This document shows, one piece after another, positions 21,996 to 33,290 of a stretch of DNA of 64,000 bases; position 1 is the stretch's first letter, and each line of letters begins with the position of its first letter. Below the pieces are notes generated by a model, which made no database searches, had not been told where the DNA came from, and saw nothing but the letters and a program-made list of their open reading frames with translations. Both the position numbers and the translations under genes were made by a program. The stretch comes from Plasmopara viticola (lineage: Eukaryota; Oomycota; Peronosporomycetes; Peronosporales; Peronosporaceae), in NCBI GenBank assembly GCA_001695595.3, contig MBPM02000016.1, forward strand, positions 1-64,000. Reading direction: 5' to 3'.

Positions 21996-24088
21996 CCGCG
22001 TGTTCGGGTGTAACAGGCGAGCGTGGTGGGCGGGATACTACCCAACCGGATGACCCGTGACGTATTGAATCCAGTTGTTCATTTGCAAACAGCGTTGGTG
22101 CGATCGACATGAGCGTTAGCTCAAATGCAGACAGCACCTTAGTAAAACGCGTCAGCTCAAAGATCTTTGGCGTCGCCTTCCACCACTTGCCACACGCAGC
22201 GAAGATATGACGCTTGGACGGTACCAAAGGCTGTAATGGAATGGATTTAATACATACCGAAGCCTCTTCCATTTTGCTTCGAATGTCGAGTCTTCGTTCG
22301 GCTTGTTCGCGCTCAGCACTCGATTAATCATGTGCAATTGCGCAAGCTCCTCGATCTCGTTACCGCTAGCTGCCATCTTGATAGCGCACTGTTAAATGCG
22401 AGCGGAGCTTAGTCGCTTTCTTCATGATGTGGTCCGGATTAGTCGCGTTTCTAAGAATTGTGGATATGCTCTCAACTTCTCTGTCCGCATCCTCGAGACG
22501 GTCGTCAAGTGTGTTCGACAGCGCCGTTTTTTTATCAATGATCATAGAGTCAGTTACCTCAACAACAGGCGAAGGAATAGACGCCTTTCAATTTTTGTAT
22601 GATGCTTCTCGACAAAGCACGCGGACTCTTTGGACGATTTGAGGGCTTCGGGACGCTTTACGTCAACCGGACGACCGTGATGACGGATGCCGTACTTCTT
22701 GTCCCTGGTCGCATCAATCAACTCAAACTTGACTTCTAGCGTCTGGAGTGCCTGAAAGTAGTTCATTGTTGCGACTCCATCCAGTGGTTTTGGCATCTGT
22801 TTTGTCAACATGTTAGTGAAGTCGATACCTCCACGCGAGCGTTTCTTTTGTTCGTGACAGTGACGAATTCGTCCGAACCACTCGCCAGCATGAGCATTTG
22901 CTTAGGTGAAGCCTTTGGACTCGCTGGAGGCGAAAGACGACTTCTGGATCCAGCGGATGTTGGTATCGATGTCGATGACCCTCTTTGCGAGTTAGGTGGC
23001 CATAATTTGCTGGCCATGCTGAGCTCCGGGCTGGAGCTGGCCATCCTCTTTCGTCTCTTCATTCTCAAGCGCGTTGTCAATCGAGGAAAGAACTGGTTCG
23101 GCCTGTGGAGCATGTGATTTTTTTGACTGAGTCCGTGATGGCTTTGACTTAGAAGCAGGCTGTGCGGTCTGTCTTTGGACTGTTCGAGCAAATCCAGCAT
23201 TCGACGAGTTGAGCGACCCTAAGTCAAAGCTATGGTGGAAGCGGAAGCCGAATGGAAGCCGCTCAGACGCAAATGGCGCGCGTCTTTGCCATGCACCGGA
23301 TATAATTTGTTGTTAAACCCGAGCTGCACACACGGCGCCGTTTACCACCAGTGGAGGTGGACACTCGCTCGACCGGAAGTACACTCGTCACGTTGTCGAA
23401 GTGAGACCCGTCGCCAGGTTCACATCGCGATACGTGTCGCACACTGGCTCGCATCTGAGTAGGTAAAGACGACGTGAAACAAGATCCGTGTTCGTATCCG
23501 AGTCTACGTTAGAAATATCCAGGAAGAACTTGCTTGCGAGGACATCAAACGGCCTAAGCGGGTACACGTTGCCAAGTATGCTGACGGTCGTGCGCTCAAG
23601 TTCCATACACGCCTCGCGGTCCTTGAGCTTGAAATGCAAGTTTTCACCTGGCATCTTTGATACCTAGCCGACTCTTTCCTGCTCGTAAAGACGGTCAAGC
23701 GTACGATTGCGATGATTCGTCCCCACAAGCGCGGCCATAATTTTGGTCAGCGACGTCTTAGCAAACGTCGTACCCGTCTTAATCACCGTGTCGAAGCTGG
23801 CTCGGGGAAGCTCGTACGGGCGCGACTGGTGAATACAAGAAGCTATGTCGGACAAGTCACCACCGGTAGCGTACTGGCGCTCTATTGCTCCAATATCGAC
23901 AGCGAGAGGCTTGGGAGTTTCCACCCGGCGACGCGCAGTGTCAGCTTTGACATTGTCACGACGGATAGCTTCTTGCTGGCGAAGCAGCATTGCCATCGAT
24001 GGACGTGGATCATTCACATCCTCATCAACAGCGCTTTTGACCGCATCATCGTCAAAAATAGCGGCAGAGGCGCCACCTTCCAAGAGGG
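21996..24088 (-). pseudogene. LINE ORF1 (gag-like), 5' part, frameshifted
   Basis: Reading down the minus strand from 24,083, open pieces follow one another in different frames: about 139 aa, then 88 aa starting MPGENLHFKLKDREACMELE, a basic Ser/Pro-rich stretch, a piece with LTKQMPKPLDGVATMNYFQA, and a last piece ending SGWVVSRPPRSPVTPEHA at the junction with the array. The order and composition fit the ORF1 nucleic-acid-binding protein of oomycete LINEs, but no zinc knuckle was identified. There is no ATG at the upstream end, so it is cut there as well. Frameshifts and stops make it a pseudogene. It probably continues in the piece starting at 28,964. The ORF1 assignment comes from memory of the family, not from a search. 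Confidence 0.6.
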
Positions 24089-24135
24089 TCTGTCTTGTAA
24101 ACAGAAGGTCCCCGGTTCGATCCCGGGCGGAGGCA
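24089..24135 (+). pseudogene. tRNA-Thr 3' part, cut at LINE junction
   Basis: Starts in the anticodon stem directly after LINE sequence; the D-arm and acceptor 5' strand are missing. T-loop TTCGATC. Confidence 0.85.
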
Positions 24136-24377
24136 TAAATCGAGCCGCTGATTATGTTGCTAAGATTGCCTCAACGTTGGTACCGTATTGTTGTTCTCTT
24201 TATTATTGCCCTACAGTCGCTAACCTTTCTTTATTTTGGAAGAGGCTTCGGGTAATACATGATGGACCGACTATAGCCATATTAAAATAGCCGCGGATAA
24301 TCTTCAAAGATGAGCGCAAACGCAAGCAGTAAGCGTGTGATAAATGGTCAAAGTGTCCGTGTATTCCGTAAGGTTGA

Positions 24378-24449
24378 GCCTGTGTGGCTCAGTGGTAAAG
24401 CATCTGTCTTGTAAACAGAAGGTCCCCGGTTCAATCCCGGGCAGAGGCA
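24378..24449 (+). tRNA. tRNA-Thr(UGU)
   Basis: D-stem change (AAGC) and 3' acceptor strand CAGAGGC. Confidence 0.75.
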
Positions 24450-24694
24450 TATATTGAGCCACTTATTATGTTGCTAAGATTGCCCCAACGTTGGTATAGA
24501 GGTACGGTTGTTCTTTGTATTAATGCCCTACAGTCGCTAACCAATCTTTATTTTGGAAGAGGCTTCGGGTAATACATGATGGACCGACTATAGCCATATT
24601 GAAATAGCCGCGGATAATCCTCAAAGATGAGCGCAAACGCAAGCAGTTGGCGTGTGATAAATGGTTAAAGTATCCGTGTATTCCGAAGGGTTGA

Positions 24695-24766
24695 GCCTGT
24701 GTGGCTCAGTGGTAGAGCATCTGTCTTGTAAACAGAAGGTCCCCAGTTCAAAACCGGGCAGAGGCA
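24695..24766 (+). tRNA. tRNA-Thr(UGU), B-box variant
   Basis: T-loop TTCAAAA in place of TTCAATC with T-stem mismatches; likely weak. Confidence 0.6.
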
Positions 24767-25012
24767 TAAATCGAACAGTTGACCATGTCACTACGTTTGC
24801 CTCGACATCGTTACTGAGTACTGCTGATTTTTTCCAGAAATGCCTTACTGTCGCTAACCAGTTCCTGTCTCTTAAGAGCCTTTCGGGTAATACATGATGG
24901 ATCGACTATAGCCATATAGAAATAGCCTTGGATAATTCTCAAAGAAAATCGGAAACGCAAGCAGTTGGCGTGTGATAAATGGTTGAAGTGTCCGTGCATC
25001 CCGGAAGGTTGA

Positions 25013-25084
25013 GCCGGTGTGGCTCAGTGGTAGAGCATCTGTATTGTAAACAGAAGGTCCCCGGTTTAATACCGGGCGGAGGCA
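25013..25084 (+). tRNA. tRNA-Thr(UGU), diverged
   Basis: 5' end GCCGGTG, loop base 32 A, T-loop TTTAATA. Confidence 0.6.
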
Positions 25085-25331
25085 TAAATCGAACAGTTGA
25101 CCATGTCACCACATTTTCCTCGACATTGTTACTGAGTACTGCTGATTTTTTTCGAAAAATGCCTTACAGTCGCAAACCATTTCCTGTCTTTAAAGCGCCT
25201 TTCGGGTAATATATGATGGACCAACTATAGTCATATTTAAATAGTTGTGGATAATTTTCAAAGATGTTCGGAAACGCAAGCAGTTGGCGTGTGATAAATG
25301 GTTAAAGTGTCCGTGCATCCCGGATGGTTGA

Positions 25332-25403
25332 GCCGGTGTGGCTCAGTGGTAGAGCATCTGTATTGTAAACAGAAGGTCCCCGGTTCAATCCCGGGCGGAG
25401 ACA
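25332..25403 (+). tRNA. tRNA-Thr(UGU)
   Basis: 5' end GCCGGTG, loop base 32 A, base 71 A; good B box. Confidence 0.7.
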
Positions 25404-25642
25404 TATATCGAGCCGCTGATTACATTGCTAAGATTGCCCCAGAGTTAGTACTGAGGTACTATTTTTTTTAATGCCCTACAGTCGCTAACCAATCTTTATC
25501 TCGGAAGAGGCTTCGGGTAATACATGATGGACCGACTATAGCCATATTAAAATAGCCGCGGATAATCTTCAAAGATGAGCGCAAACGCAAGCAGTAAGCG
25601 TGTGATAAATGGTCAAAGTGTCCGTGTATTCCGTAAGGTTGA

Positions 25643-25714
25643 GCCTGTGTGGCTCAGTGGTAAAGCATCTGTCTTGTAAACAGAAGGTCCCCGGTTCAAT
25701 CCCGGGCAGAGGCA
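25643..25714 (+). tRNA. tRNA-Thr(UGU)
   Basis: Near-copy of 24378, 1265 bp away. Confidence 0.75.
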
Positions 25715-25959
25715 TATATTGAGCCACTTATTATGTTGCTAAGATTGCCCCAACGTTGGTATAGAGGTACGGTTGTTCTTTGTATTAATGCCCTACAGTC
25801 GCTAACCAATCTTTATTTTGGAAGAGGCTTCGGGTAATAAATGATGGATCGACTATAGCCATATTGAAATAGCCGCGGATAATCCTCAAAGATGAGCGCA
25901 AACGCAAGCAGTTGGCGTGTGATAAATGGTTAAAGTATCCGTGTATTCCGAAGGGTTGA

Positions 25960-26031
25960 GCCTGTGTGGCTCAGTGGTAGAGCATCTGTCTTGTAAACAG
26001 AAGGTCCCCGGTTCAATCCCGGGCGGAGGCA
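25960..26031 (+). tRNA. tRNA-Thr(UGU)
   Basis: Consensus copy; hairpin and T8 in the trailer. Confidence 0.85.
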
Positions 26032-26271
26032 TATATCGAGCCGCTTATTATGTGCCTAAGATTGCCCCAACGTTAGTACTGAGGTACTAATTTTTTTTAA
26101 TGCCCTACAGTCGCTAACCAATCTTTATCTCGGAAGAGGCTTCGGGTAATACATGATGGACCGACTATAGCCATATTAAAATAGCCGCGGATAATCTTCA
26201 AAGATGAGCGCAAACGCAAGCAGTTGGCGTGTGATAAATAGTTAAAGTATCCGTGTATACCGTAAGGTTGA

Positions 26272-26343
26272 GCCTGTGTGGCTCAGTGGTAGAGCATCTG
26301 TCTTGTAAACAGAAGGTCCCCGGTTCAATCCCGGGCAGAGGCA
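26272..26343 (+). tRNA. tRNA-Thr(UGU)
   Basis: Consensus except the CAGAGGC acceptor strand. Confidence 0.83.
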
Positions 26344-26584
26344 TATATTGAGCCACTTATTATGTTGCTAAAATTGCCCCAACGTTAGTACTGAGGTACT
26401 ATTTTTTTTTTAATGCCCTACAGTCGCTAACCAATCTTTATCTCGGAAGAGGCTTCGGGTAATACATGATGGACCGACTATAGCCATATTAAAATAGCCG
26501 CGGATAATCTTCAAATATGAGCGCAAACGCAAGCAGTCGGCGTGTGATAAATGGTCAAAGTATCCGTGTATACCGTAAGGTTGA

Positions 26585-26655
26585 GCCTGTGTGGCTCAGT
26601 GGTAGATCATCTGTCTTGAAACAAAAGGTGCCCGGTTCAATACCGGGCGGAGGCA
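26585..26655 (+). pseudogene. tRNA-Thr type B, anticodon-loop deletion
   Basis: Six-base loop, GATC D-stem and a broken anticodon stem. Confidence 0.8.
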
Positions 26656-26900
26656 TTAATCGAGCCGCTGATTGTGTTGCTAAGATTGCCTCAACGTTGG
26701 TACTCAGGCACTGTTGTTCTTTTTATTATTGCCCTACAGTCGCTAACCAATCTTTATTTTGGAAGTGGCTTCGGGTAATACATGATGGACCGATTATAGC
26801 CATATTAAAATAGCCGCAGATAATCCTCAAAGATGAGCGCAAACGCAAGCAGTTGGCGTGTGATAAATGGTTAAAGTATCCGTGTATACCGTAAGGTTGA

Positions 26901-26972
26901 GCCTGTGTGGCTCAGTGGTAGAGCATCTGTCTTGTAAACAGAAGGTCCCCGGTTCAATCCCGGGCGGAGGCA
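26901..26972 (+). tRNA. tRNA-Thr(UGU)
   Basis: Consensus copy. Confidence 0.85.
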
Positions 26973-27211
26973 TATATCGAGCCGCTGATTACGTTGCTAA
27001 GATTGCCCCAACGTTAGTACTGAGGTACTAATTTTTCTAATGCCCTACAGTCGCTAACCAATCTTTATCTCGGAAGAGGCTTCGGGTAATACATGATGGA
27101 CCGACTATAGCCATATTAAAATAGCCGCGGATAATCTTCAAAGATGAGCGCAAACGCAAGCAGTAAGCGTGTGATAATTGGTTAAAGTATCCGTGTATTC
27201 CGTAAAGTTGA

Positions 27212-27283
27212 GCCTGTGTGGCTCAGTGGTAGAGCATCTGTATTGTAAACAGAAGGTCCCCGGTTCAATCCCGGGCGGAGACA
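27212..27283 (+). tRNA. tRNA-Thr(UGU)
   Basis: Loop base 32 A and acceptor base 71 A. Confidence 0.75.
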
Positions 27284-27525
27284 TATATCGAGCCGCTGAT
27301 TATGTTGCTAAGATTGCCCCAACGTTAGTACTGAGGTACAATTTTTTTTTTTAATGCCCTACAGTCGCTAACCAATCTTTATCTCGGAAGAGGCTTCGGG
27401 TAATACATGATGGACCGACTATAGCCATATTAAAATAGCCGCGGATAATCTTCAAAGATGAGCGCAAACGCAAGCAGTTGGCGTGTGATAAATGGTTAAA
27501 GTATCCGTGTATACCGTAAGGTTGA

Positions 27526-27597
27526 GCCTGTGTGGCTCAGTGGTAGAGCATCTGTCTTGTAAACAGAAGGTCCCCGGTTCAATCCCGGGCGGAGGCA
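27526..27597 (+). tRNA. tRNA-Thr(UGU)
   Basis: Consensus copy. Confidence 0.85.
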
Positions 27598-27839
27598 TAT
27601 ATCGAGCCGCTGATTACGTTGCTAAGATTGCCCCAACGTTAGTACTGAGGTACTATGTTTTTTTTTAATGCCCTACAGTCGCTAACCAATCATTATCTCG
27701 GAAGAGGCTTCGGGTAATACATGATGGACCGACTATAGCCATATCAAAATAGCCGTGGATAATCTTCAAAGATGAGCGCAAACGCAAGCAGTTGGCGTGT
27801 GATAAATGGTCAAAGTGTCCGTGCATCCCGTAAGGCTGA

Positions 27840-27910
27840 GCCTGTGTGGCTCAGTGGTAGATCATCTGTCTTGAAACAGAAGGTCCCCGGTTTAATCCCG
27901 GGCGGAGGCA
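27840..27910 (+). pseudogene. tRNA-Thr type B, anticodon-loop deletion
   Basis: Six-base loop, GATC D-stem and T-loop TTTAATC. Confidence 0.8.
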
Positions 27911-28155
27911 TATATCGAGCCGCTGATTGTGTTGCTAAGATTGCCTCAACGTTGGTACTCAGGCACTGTTGTTCTTTTTATTAATGTCCTACAGTCGCTA
28001 ACCAATCTTTATTTTGGAAGTGGCTTCGGGTAATACATGATGGACCGATTATAGCCATATTAAAATAGCCGCAGATAATCCTCAAAGATAAGCGCAAACG
28101 CAAGCAGTTGGCGTGTGATAAATGGTTAAAGTATCCGTGTATACCGTAAGGTTGA

Positions 28156-28227
28156 GCCTGTGTGGCTCAGTGGTAGAGCATCTGTCTTGTAAACAGAAGG
28201 TCCCCGGTTCAATCCCGGGCGGAGACA
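28156..28227 (+). tRNA. tRNA-Thr(UGU)
   Basis: Consensus except acceptor base 71 A. Confidence 0.8.
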
Positions 28228-28467
28228 TATATCGAGCCGCTGATTATGTTGCTAAGATAGCCCCAACGTTAGTACTGAGGTACATTTTTTTTTTAATGCC
28301 CTACAGTCGCTAACCAATCTTTATCTCGGAAGAGGCTTCGGGTAATACATGATGGACCGACTATAGCCATATTAAAATAGCCGCGGATAATCTTCAAAGA
28401 TGAGCGCAAACGCAAGCAGTTGGCGTGTGATAAATGGTTAAAGTATCCGTGTATACCGTAAGGTTGA

Positions 28468-28489
28468 GCCTGTGTGGCTCAGTGGTAGA
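28468..28489 (+). pseudogene. tRNA-Thr 5' end, cut at foldback
   Basis: Only the acceptor 5' strand and D-arm remain. Nine bases of the missing anticodon arm (CATCTGTCT) sit in the loop of the foldback that follows. Confidence 0.8.
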
Positions 28490-28563
28490 TAACCTATCTT
28501 TATCTTGGAAGATGCTTCGGGCATCTGTCTACCCGAAGCATCTTCCAAGATAAAGATAGGTTA
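28490..28563. repeat. Perfect 32-bp inverted repeat with 10-nt loop
   Basis: Arms 28,490-28,521 and 28,532-28,563 are exact complements. They are unit spacer sequence that normally lies far from the tRNA D-arm, and array direction changes here. Both arms share the same private differences from the spacer consensus (GATGCTTCGGG for GAGGCTTCGGG). Confidence 0.9.
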
Positions 28564-28651
28564 GCGACTGCAGGGCAAAAATAAAAAGAACAACAATGAC
28601 TCGGTACCAACGTTGAGGCAATCTTAGTAACATAATCAGCGGCTCGATTTA

Positions 28652-28723
28652 TGCCTCTGCCCGCGATTGAACCGGGGACCTTCTATTTACAAGACAGATG
28701 CTCTACCACTGAGCCACACAGGC
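28652..28723 (-). tRNA. tRNA-Thr(UGU), isolated minus-strand copy
   Basis: T-stem mismatch and base 40 T. It sits in one and a half units between the foldback and the LINE. Confidence 0.7.
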
Positions 28724-28963
28724 TCAACCTATCTGAACCCACGGATACTTTAACCATTTATCACACGCCAACTGCTTGCGTTTGCGATCATCTTTGAAGG
28801 TTATCCGCGGCTATTTTGATATGGCTATAGTCGGTCCATCATGTATTACCCGAAGCCTCTTCCAAGATAAAGAGAGGTTAGCGACTGCAGGGCAATAATA
28901 AAAAGAACAACAATGACTCGGTACCAACGTTGAGGCAATCTTAGCAACATAATTAGCGGCTCG

Positions 28964-29167
28964 CTGGGTCTTCTGCGGTCGAAGCTTAGCGCGCTATGCA
29001 TGGTTCATTGGCATGAGATCCAATGGCAAGGTCACTTGCTCGACGAGCTCGAAGAATTGAGAAAATCTAAAGGTCATTACCCATCAGATACATGGGTTCT
29101 CCAGCTTCTTGTCGCAGACGACGGATCGGTGACACTAGTAGCGGGCGGCATAGCCACTCGCTGCTAA
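28964..29167 (+). pseudogene. LINE ORF1 C-terminal end (67 codons)
   Basis: Open frame from the array junction to a TAA, beginning LGLLRSKLSALCMVHWHE and ending VAGGIATRC. It lacks a start and seems to be the C-terminus of the ORF1 whose front part lies inverted at 21,996-24,088. ORF2 begins 1-2 bases after its stop, a usual ORF1/ORF2 arrangement in LINEs. Confidence 0.6.
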
Positions 29168-29168
29168 G

Positions 29169-32100
29169 GTGATCTCGACATCAAACCTGACTTGGAACAA
29201 CACCAGTGTGCTAACTGTGAACACGAATGGCGTCAAGAAGAACGGGCACCTTCTGATCGACAATCTGCTATCAAAGTACGGGGTATTGTGCATTCAAGAG
29301 ACTAAATTTGCGGACCGCTCGCATCTTGCAAGTTTCAAGCTTCACCTCGAGTCTACCTTCAAACACAAGTTGTTCCTGAGCGATGTGAACACACTCCTGG
29401 ACCGGCCGACACGTGGTCGAAGCAACGGAGTACTAACATTGCTGCGGTCCGACTTTCCAGGCTTTGAATCGGCAGTGGAGCTCACCCATCTGACCGTCCC
29501 TGGCCGGTAACTCGTCGTGCGTGTAATGTGAAGCTTGCTCCCGTCTATATCCACAACGTCTACGCGCCTGTGCATCAACAAGAGAAACAAGCGTTCTTTA
29601 CAAATTTAGCAACGGAAGAATTCGAAGACGACGCGACACATCTGGTACTTGGCGACCATAATACTCCGCTGGACCCGACCTTGGACTGTTCAATGTTGGA
29701 TTTGCGCTATGACTTAAGTCGTTCGTGCTGCTTGGATTGGTTGGCCCGACTGGGTGTCGTAGACGCTTGGCGAATTCACCACGATACAGCACGCGTGTTC
29801 ACGGGACCGATGCCTCGCAAGAACCGCCTTGACTACATCCTTGTCTCGGACAAATTTTGTAGCAGCTTCTATGGTGATGCCAAGTACTTCTTACCATCAC
29901 ATGCCGGAAACAATCTGGCACATAGCGTGACTTTCAAGTCGGGATCCCAGCTGCATATTAGAGGTAACTGGAAGTTTCCGCACTATCTGCTCGAATACTT
30001 GCTAGTGGTATCGGCAATTCGGCGCGAACCTGATGACATCCTATCGAAGCTTCACACTTCGAAGAATCCAGGGCGGATGTGGGAGCAGTGGAAGTCGGAT
30101 ATCAAAATGCAGCTGCAGAAGTTGCATAAGAAGCTCCGAGCTCAAGATTCCCAAGCAGTTGAAAACGCCCGCGTCGTGCTGGATTGCACGGTCGCGTGTC
30201 ACCGAGCTGCTGCCCACGATGCTAATTGTAAGGTGTACGAGGAAGCTATGAAAAACTACAAGGAAGCGGTGATCCGGTCGAGCCAATATCATCAAGACAC
30301 TGCGTTCAATTTCCAAGCTGCAAACTCCGAGAAGTCGACAAAGCACTTTCTTCGACCATTGGACACAAGCTTGCGGCGAATCTCGATTGAGGAAGTCTTA
30401 CTCCCGAATGGAAGTGTCTCAACCAACCCAAACGAGATCATCCTTCACTTCCTCGAGCATTGTGGGTCGGAAATGGGTGACCCAGACAGTCAAACGAGAA
30501 CAGCAGCCCCACCAGACAACACGATGCAACGTAAGCTTCTCGACTCTGTCGTTCGCACGCTATCAGAGTCCGACAGGCAGGCTCTTGACAAGGACGTGAG
30601 CTCCATCGACTTGACAGAAGCTATCAAGCGCTTGAAAACGACGTCATCTCCAGGTATCGATGGCTTGACATCGGGATTTTACCAAGTCGCACCGGATGTG
30701 TTTGGCCAGTGCCTAGCTCTGGTCTTCAATGATCGACTCAGGCGCAGAAAACAGCTTGCGTCACAGCGCAAGTCGGCGGTGGTGCTGTTGCACAAGAAGA
30801 GTTCGCATGCAGATCCAGGCAACTACCGACCGATCGCGCTCATTCCAGTCGATGTAAAGATACTTTCGAAGGCGCTGACGCATCGGCTGCAGTCAGCTAT
30901 CCCAAAATTGGTCCATACGGACCAAAAAGACTTTGTCCGCGGCCGCTCGATTCACCACCACGTACGTTTCCTAGCTGATCTCCAAGACCTTGTGACTAGT
31001 AGAGCCGAAGAGGCGTACGCGCTATTCTTGGATTTTCAAAAGGCATTTGATCGAGTCAACTGGGATTACATGTTCCGGTTGCTTGAGCGTATGGGGATCG
31101 GCATAGGCTTCACACGCTGGGTAAAGTTGCTCTACACGGATCCGCTTGCTCACCTGCTGATCAACGGCGTCATTCAGCGAGCGCTGCATCCTTCACGCGG
31201 AGTGAAACAAGGAGACTCTCTGTCCGCACTGCTGTTCATCTTAACGATTGAGCCACTTGGAAACATGCTGCGCTCACACGAAGAGTACGGTGTGTGTCTG
31301 AACGACAACGATACTGCAACGAGTTTATTCTTCGCAGATAACTCGACGCTGATCGGAAGCTCCATCACAAATCTGCAGGCACAACTTGAGACTGTGGAGA
31401 AATATTGCCAAGGCTCGGGGGCTGAACTTGCCAGAGTCGGTGCTGCTGGCTCTGAATCGGAATCAAGACTGCCCGCACATGCCCGGTGTACGCGTCCTCG
31501 GACGCTCGGAGTCGGTCAAGTATCTTGGCATTCCTTTCAGTCAGTCACCCGTCGACGATCGCATCCTCGTGTCGATTGACCAGCGCTTTTATGAAGGCTT
31601 CAAACTATGGTACCGTCGCGCTCGAACGCTTCGCGGGCGCCTCTTGGTTGCTCAGACCATGGTTCAGTCGCGCTTATGGCACTGCACACAGCACGTGTCA
31701 ATTCCGTTGGCGGTCATCAAAAGATGGCAGTCGACGCTAAACCGATTTGTGCTGAGTCGCAAGCACGACCGCGACGCTACACACATACAGCTGATTCCAA
31801 ATGAATTTCTTTATCTTCGACGAGCGGACGGTGGTATTGGTATTCCAAGTCTCGAAGCACAGTAAAGCGGCAACGTTTTGGGCTTCTGATGCACTTCTTA
31901 GCACAGGCTCGAGCGTCTACCGGACGTTGGTGAACGACTGCTAGTACAGAGTTATTGAGGTCAATCCTTCCTCGGTACAGCAAATGCCATGCGCTCGATC
32001 TGCTTACAATATCCCCACAGCGCCACGGCGAGATGATCAAGTGGAGTCATACGTCGACGTGGTGGAAGACAACTTGGACCTAATGGCACCGCTCAAGCTG

Positions 32101-33290
32101 GGGAATGACGTGGCACGACTTGCCGTCCAACGAGCGCATCGACTATGCACTTTTCCAGCCGGTCTGGTTTCACTCAGACGCCAGTCTCACTATGAACAAC
32201 GAATGCCTGATGGCACGACTTTGGCGCATCGGCGCTGCATTTGTATGGTGCCAGAGCCACAAAGAAACTTTCGCCTACACATTTCTCGCGTCTTCGGTCT
32301 TCGGTCGCTTGCTGACTTTATGCGTGGTCAGCGCACGTGGCCGTCGCAAGTCGACTTCGTGGATCGACACATTGACTTTACGCTGGTGGACATCACGCCG
32401 GGTCAACAAAATGAGTGGCTTTGCGAATTGTATAACGAGGCGACGCAGATCGTGGATCGGCTAAAATCATGTGGTGGTGCTTTTCCGATATCTGACAGAG
32501 GTAGCCCGAGATTAAAACCATACGTCGGAGTCTTCAGCGACGAGAAGCTGCAATTATTTCCTGCGATCTCACGCTCGGCTGTTCTGCGTATCGTATGGAA
32601 GCCAAAATCACCAATAAAGCCGCATTCGATGAAGATCTATTGGGATAATATCGACGTCGGACACATAAGAGAGCATGCAAAGCGAGGCAAGCGAATGCGG
32701 AAGGTACTGCTTCCAGTCTTTGAGGACCTCCAGTGTAGGTTGGCATTCCGTCTACTGCCAGTCCGGTCGCGCTTCTGGTTTTTGGAACATACAAATACTG
32801 GCTCTCGCACATGTGTGCGCGATAATTGTGATGCAATTGAGTCGGAACAACATCTGTTCTTTGACTGCTCGCTTGCGTCGGACTTGTGGCTACATGTGCT
32901 TGACATCGCGAGCAGGCTCTTCAACCAGAAGCCAACGTGGCTCGACATCGCGCTTGCACGAAGGATGCGAGTGCGCGATGAATGGAAGGACCATGAGGCG
33001 GTCGCAGATGACGTATGGCATGTCCTCCGCGCAGTGACGCTTCATTTTGTGTGGTCGGATCGCAATCGGTGTTTGTTCGACGGGAGACAGCCTACGCCAC
33101 CGATCCCGGCGCTACAAATAGTATTTACGACATTTGCGGCGCACGTTCGACACTTTTATAGGGGCTTATATAGGGTCGATGATAAGCTGACCCTGACCAA
33201 GATTGTGCGCAAGATGCAGTCCCAGCCGGCTTTCGGCAACTTCACTGATCTCCATCCTGGTATCACCAGTGTCCGCCAGACAGTCTAACT
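29169..33290 (+). pseudogene. LINE ORF2: endonuclease, reverse transcriptase, zinc knuckle; frameshifted
   Basis: A non-LTR retrotransposon polyprotein in at least four frames. 29,169-29,510 starts the APE-type endonuclease (NTNG, then CIQETKF with the catalytic Glu). 29,528-31,430 continues it (IHNVYAPV, LVLGDHNTPLD, NRLDYILVS) and holds the reverse transcriptase: GNYRPIALI, ALFLDFQKAFDRVNWDYM, SRGVKQGDSLSALLFI and FFADNSTLIGSS. 31,430-31,864 holds VLGRSESVKYLGIPFSQSP. After stops near 31,865-32,090, the frame used at 32,090-32,250 gives way to the one ending at 33,288, which carries a C-C-H-C knuckle (CVRDNCDAIESEQHLFFDC). The catalytic FADD box reads FADN. Frameshifts, stops and this change make it non-autonomous. 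Confidence 0.85.

Larger units (their letters stand above)
24089..28489 (+). repeat. Tandem tRNA-Thr array, plus-strand block (15 copies)
   Basis: The same 310-bp unit as in the minus-strand block but inverted. Spacers and the mix of intact and loop-deleted copies match the 16.6-22.0 kb part best, so the two blocks are arms of a large imperfect palindrome around the LINE fragment. Several copies carry CAGAGGC at the 3' acceptor strand, which makes base 67 pair with T6. Confidence 0.92.

Noticed and set aside
22396..23462. Plus-strand frames of 68-89 aa
   Set aside because: Antisense shadows of LINE ORF1.
23712..24290. 192-aa plus-strand frame
   Set aside because: It runs antisense to LINE ORF1 and on into a tRNA copy; no domain.
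1..28960. CRISPR-like regular repeats
   Set aside because: Repeats are tRNA units of 310 bp with conserved spacers, not short repeats with unique spacers.
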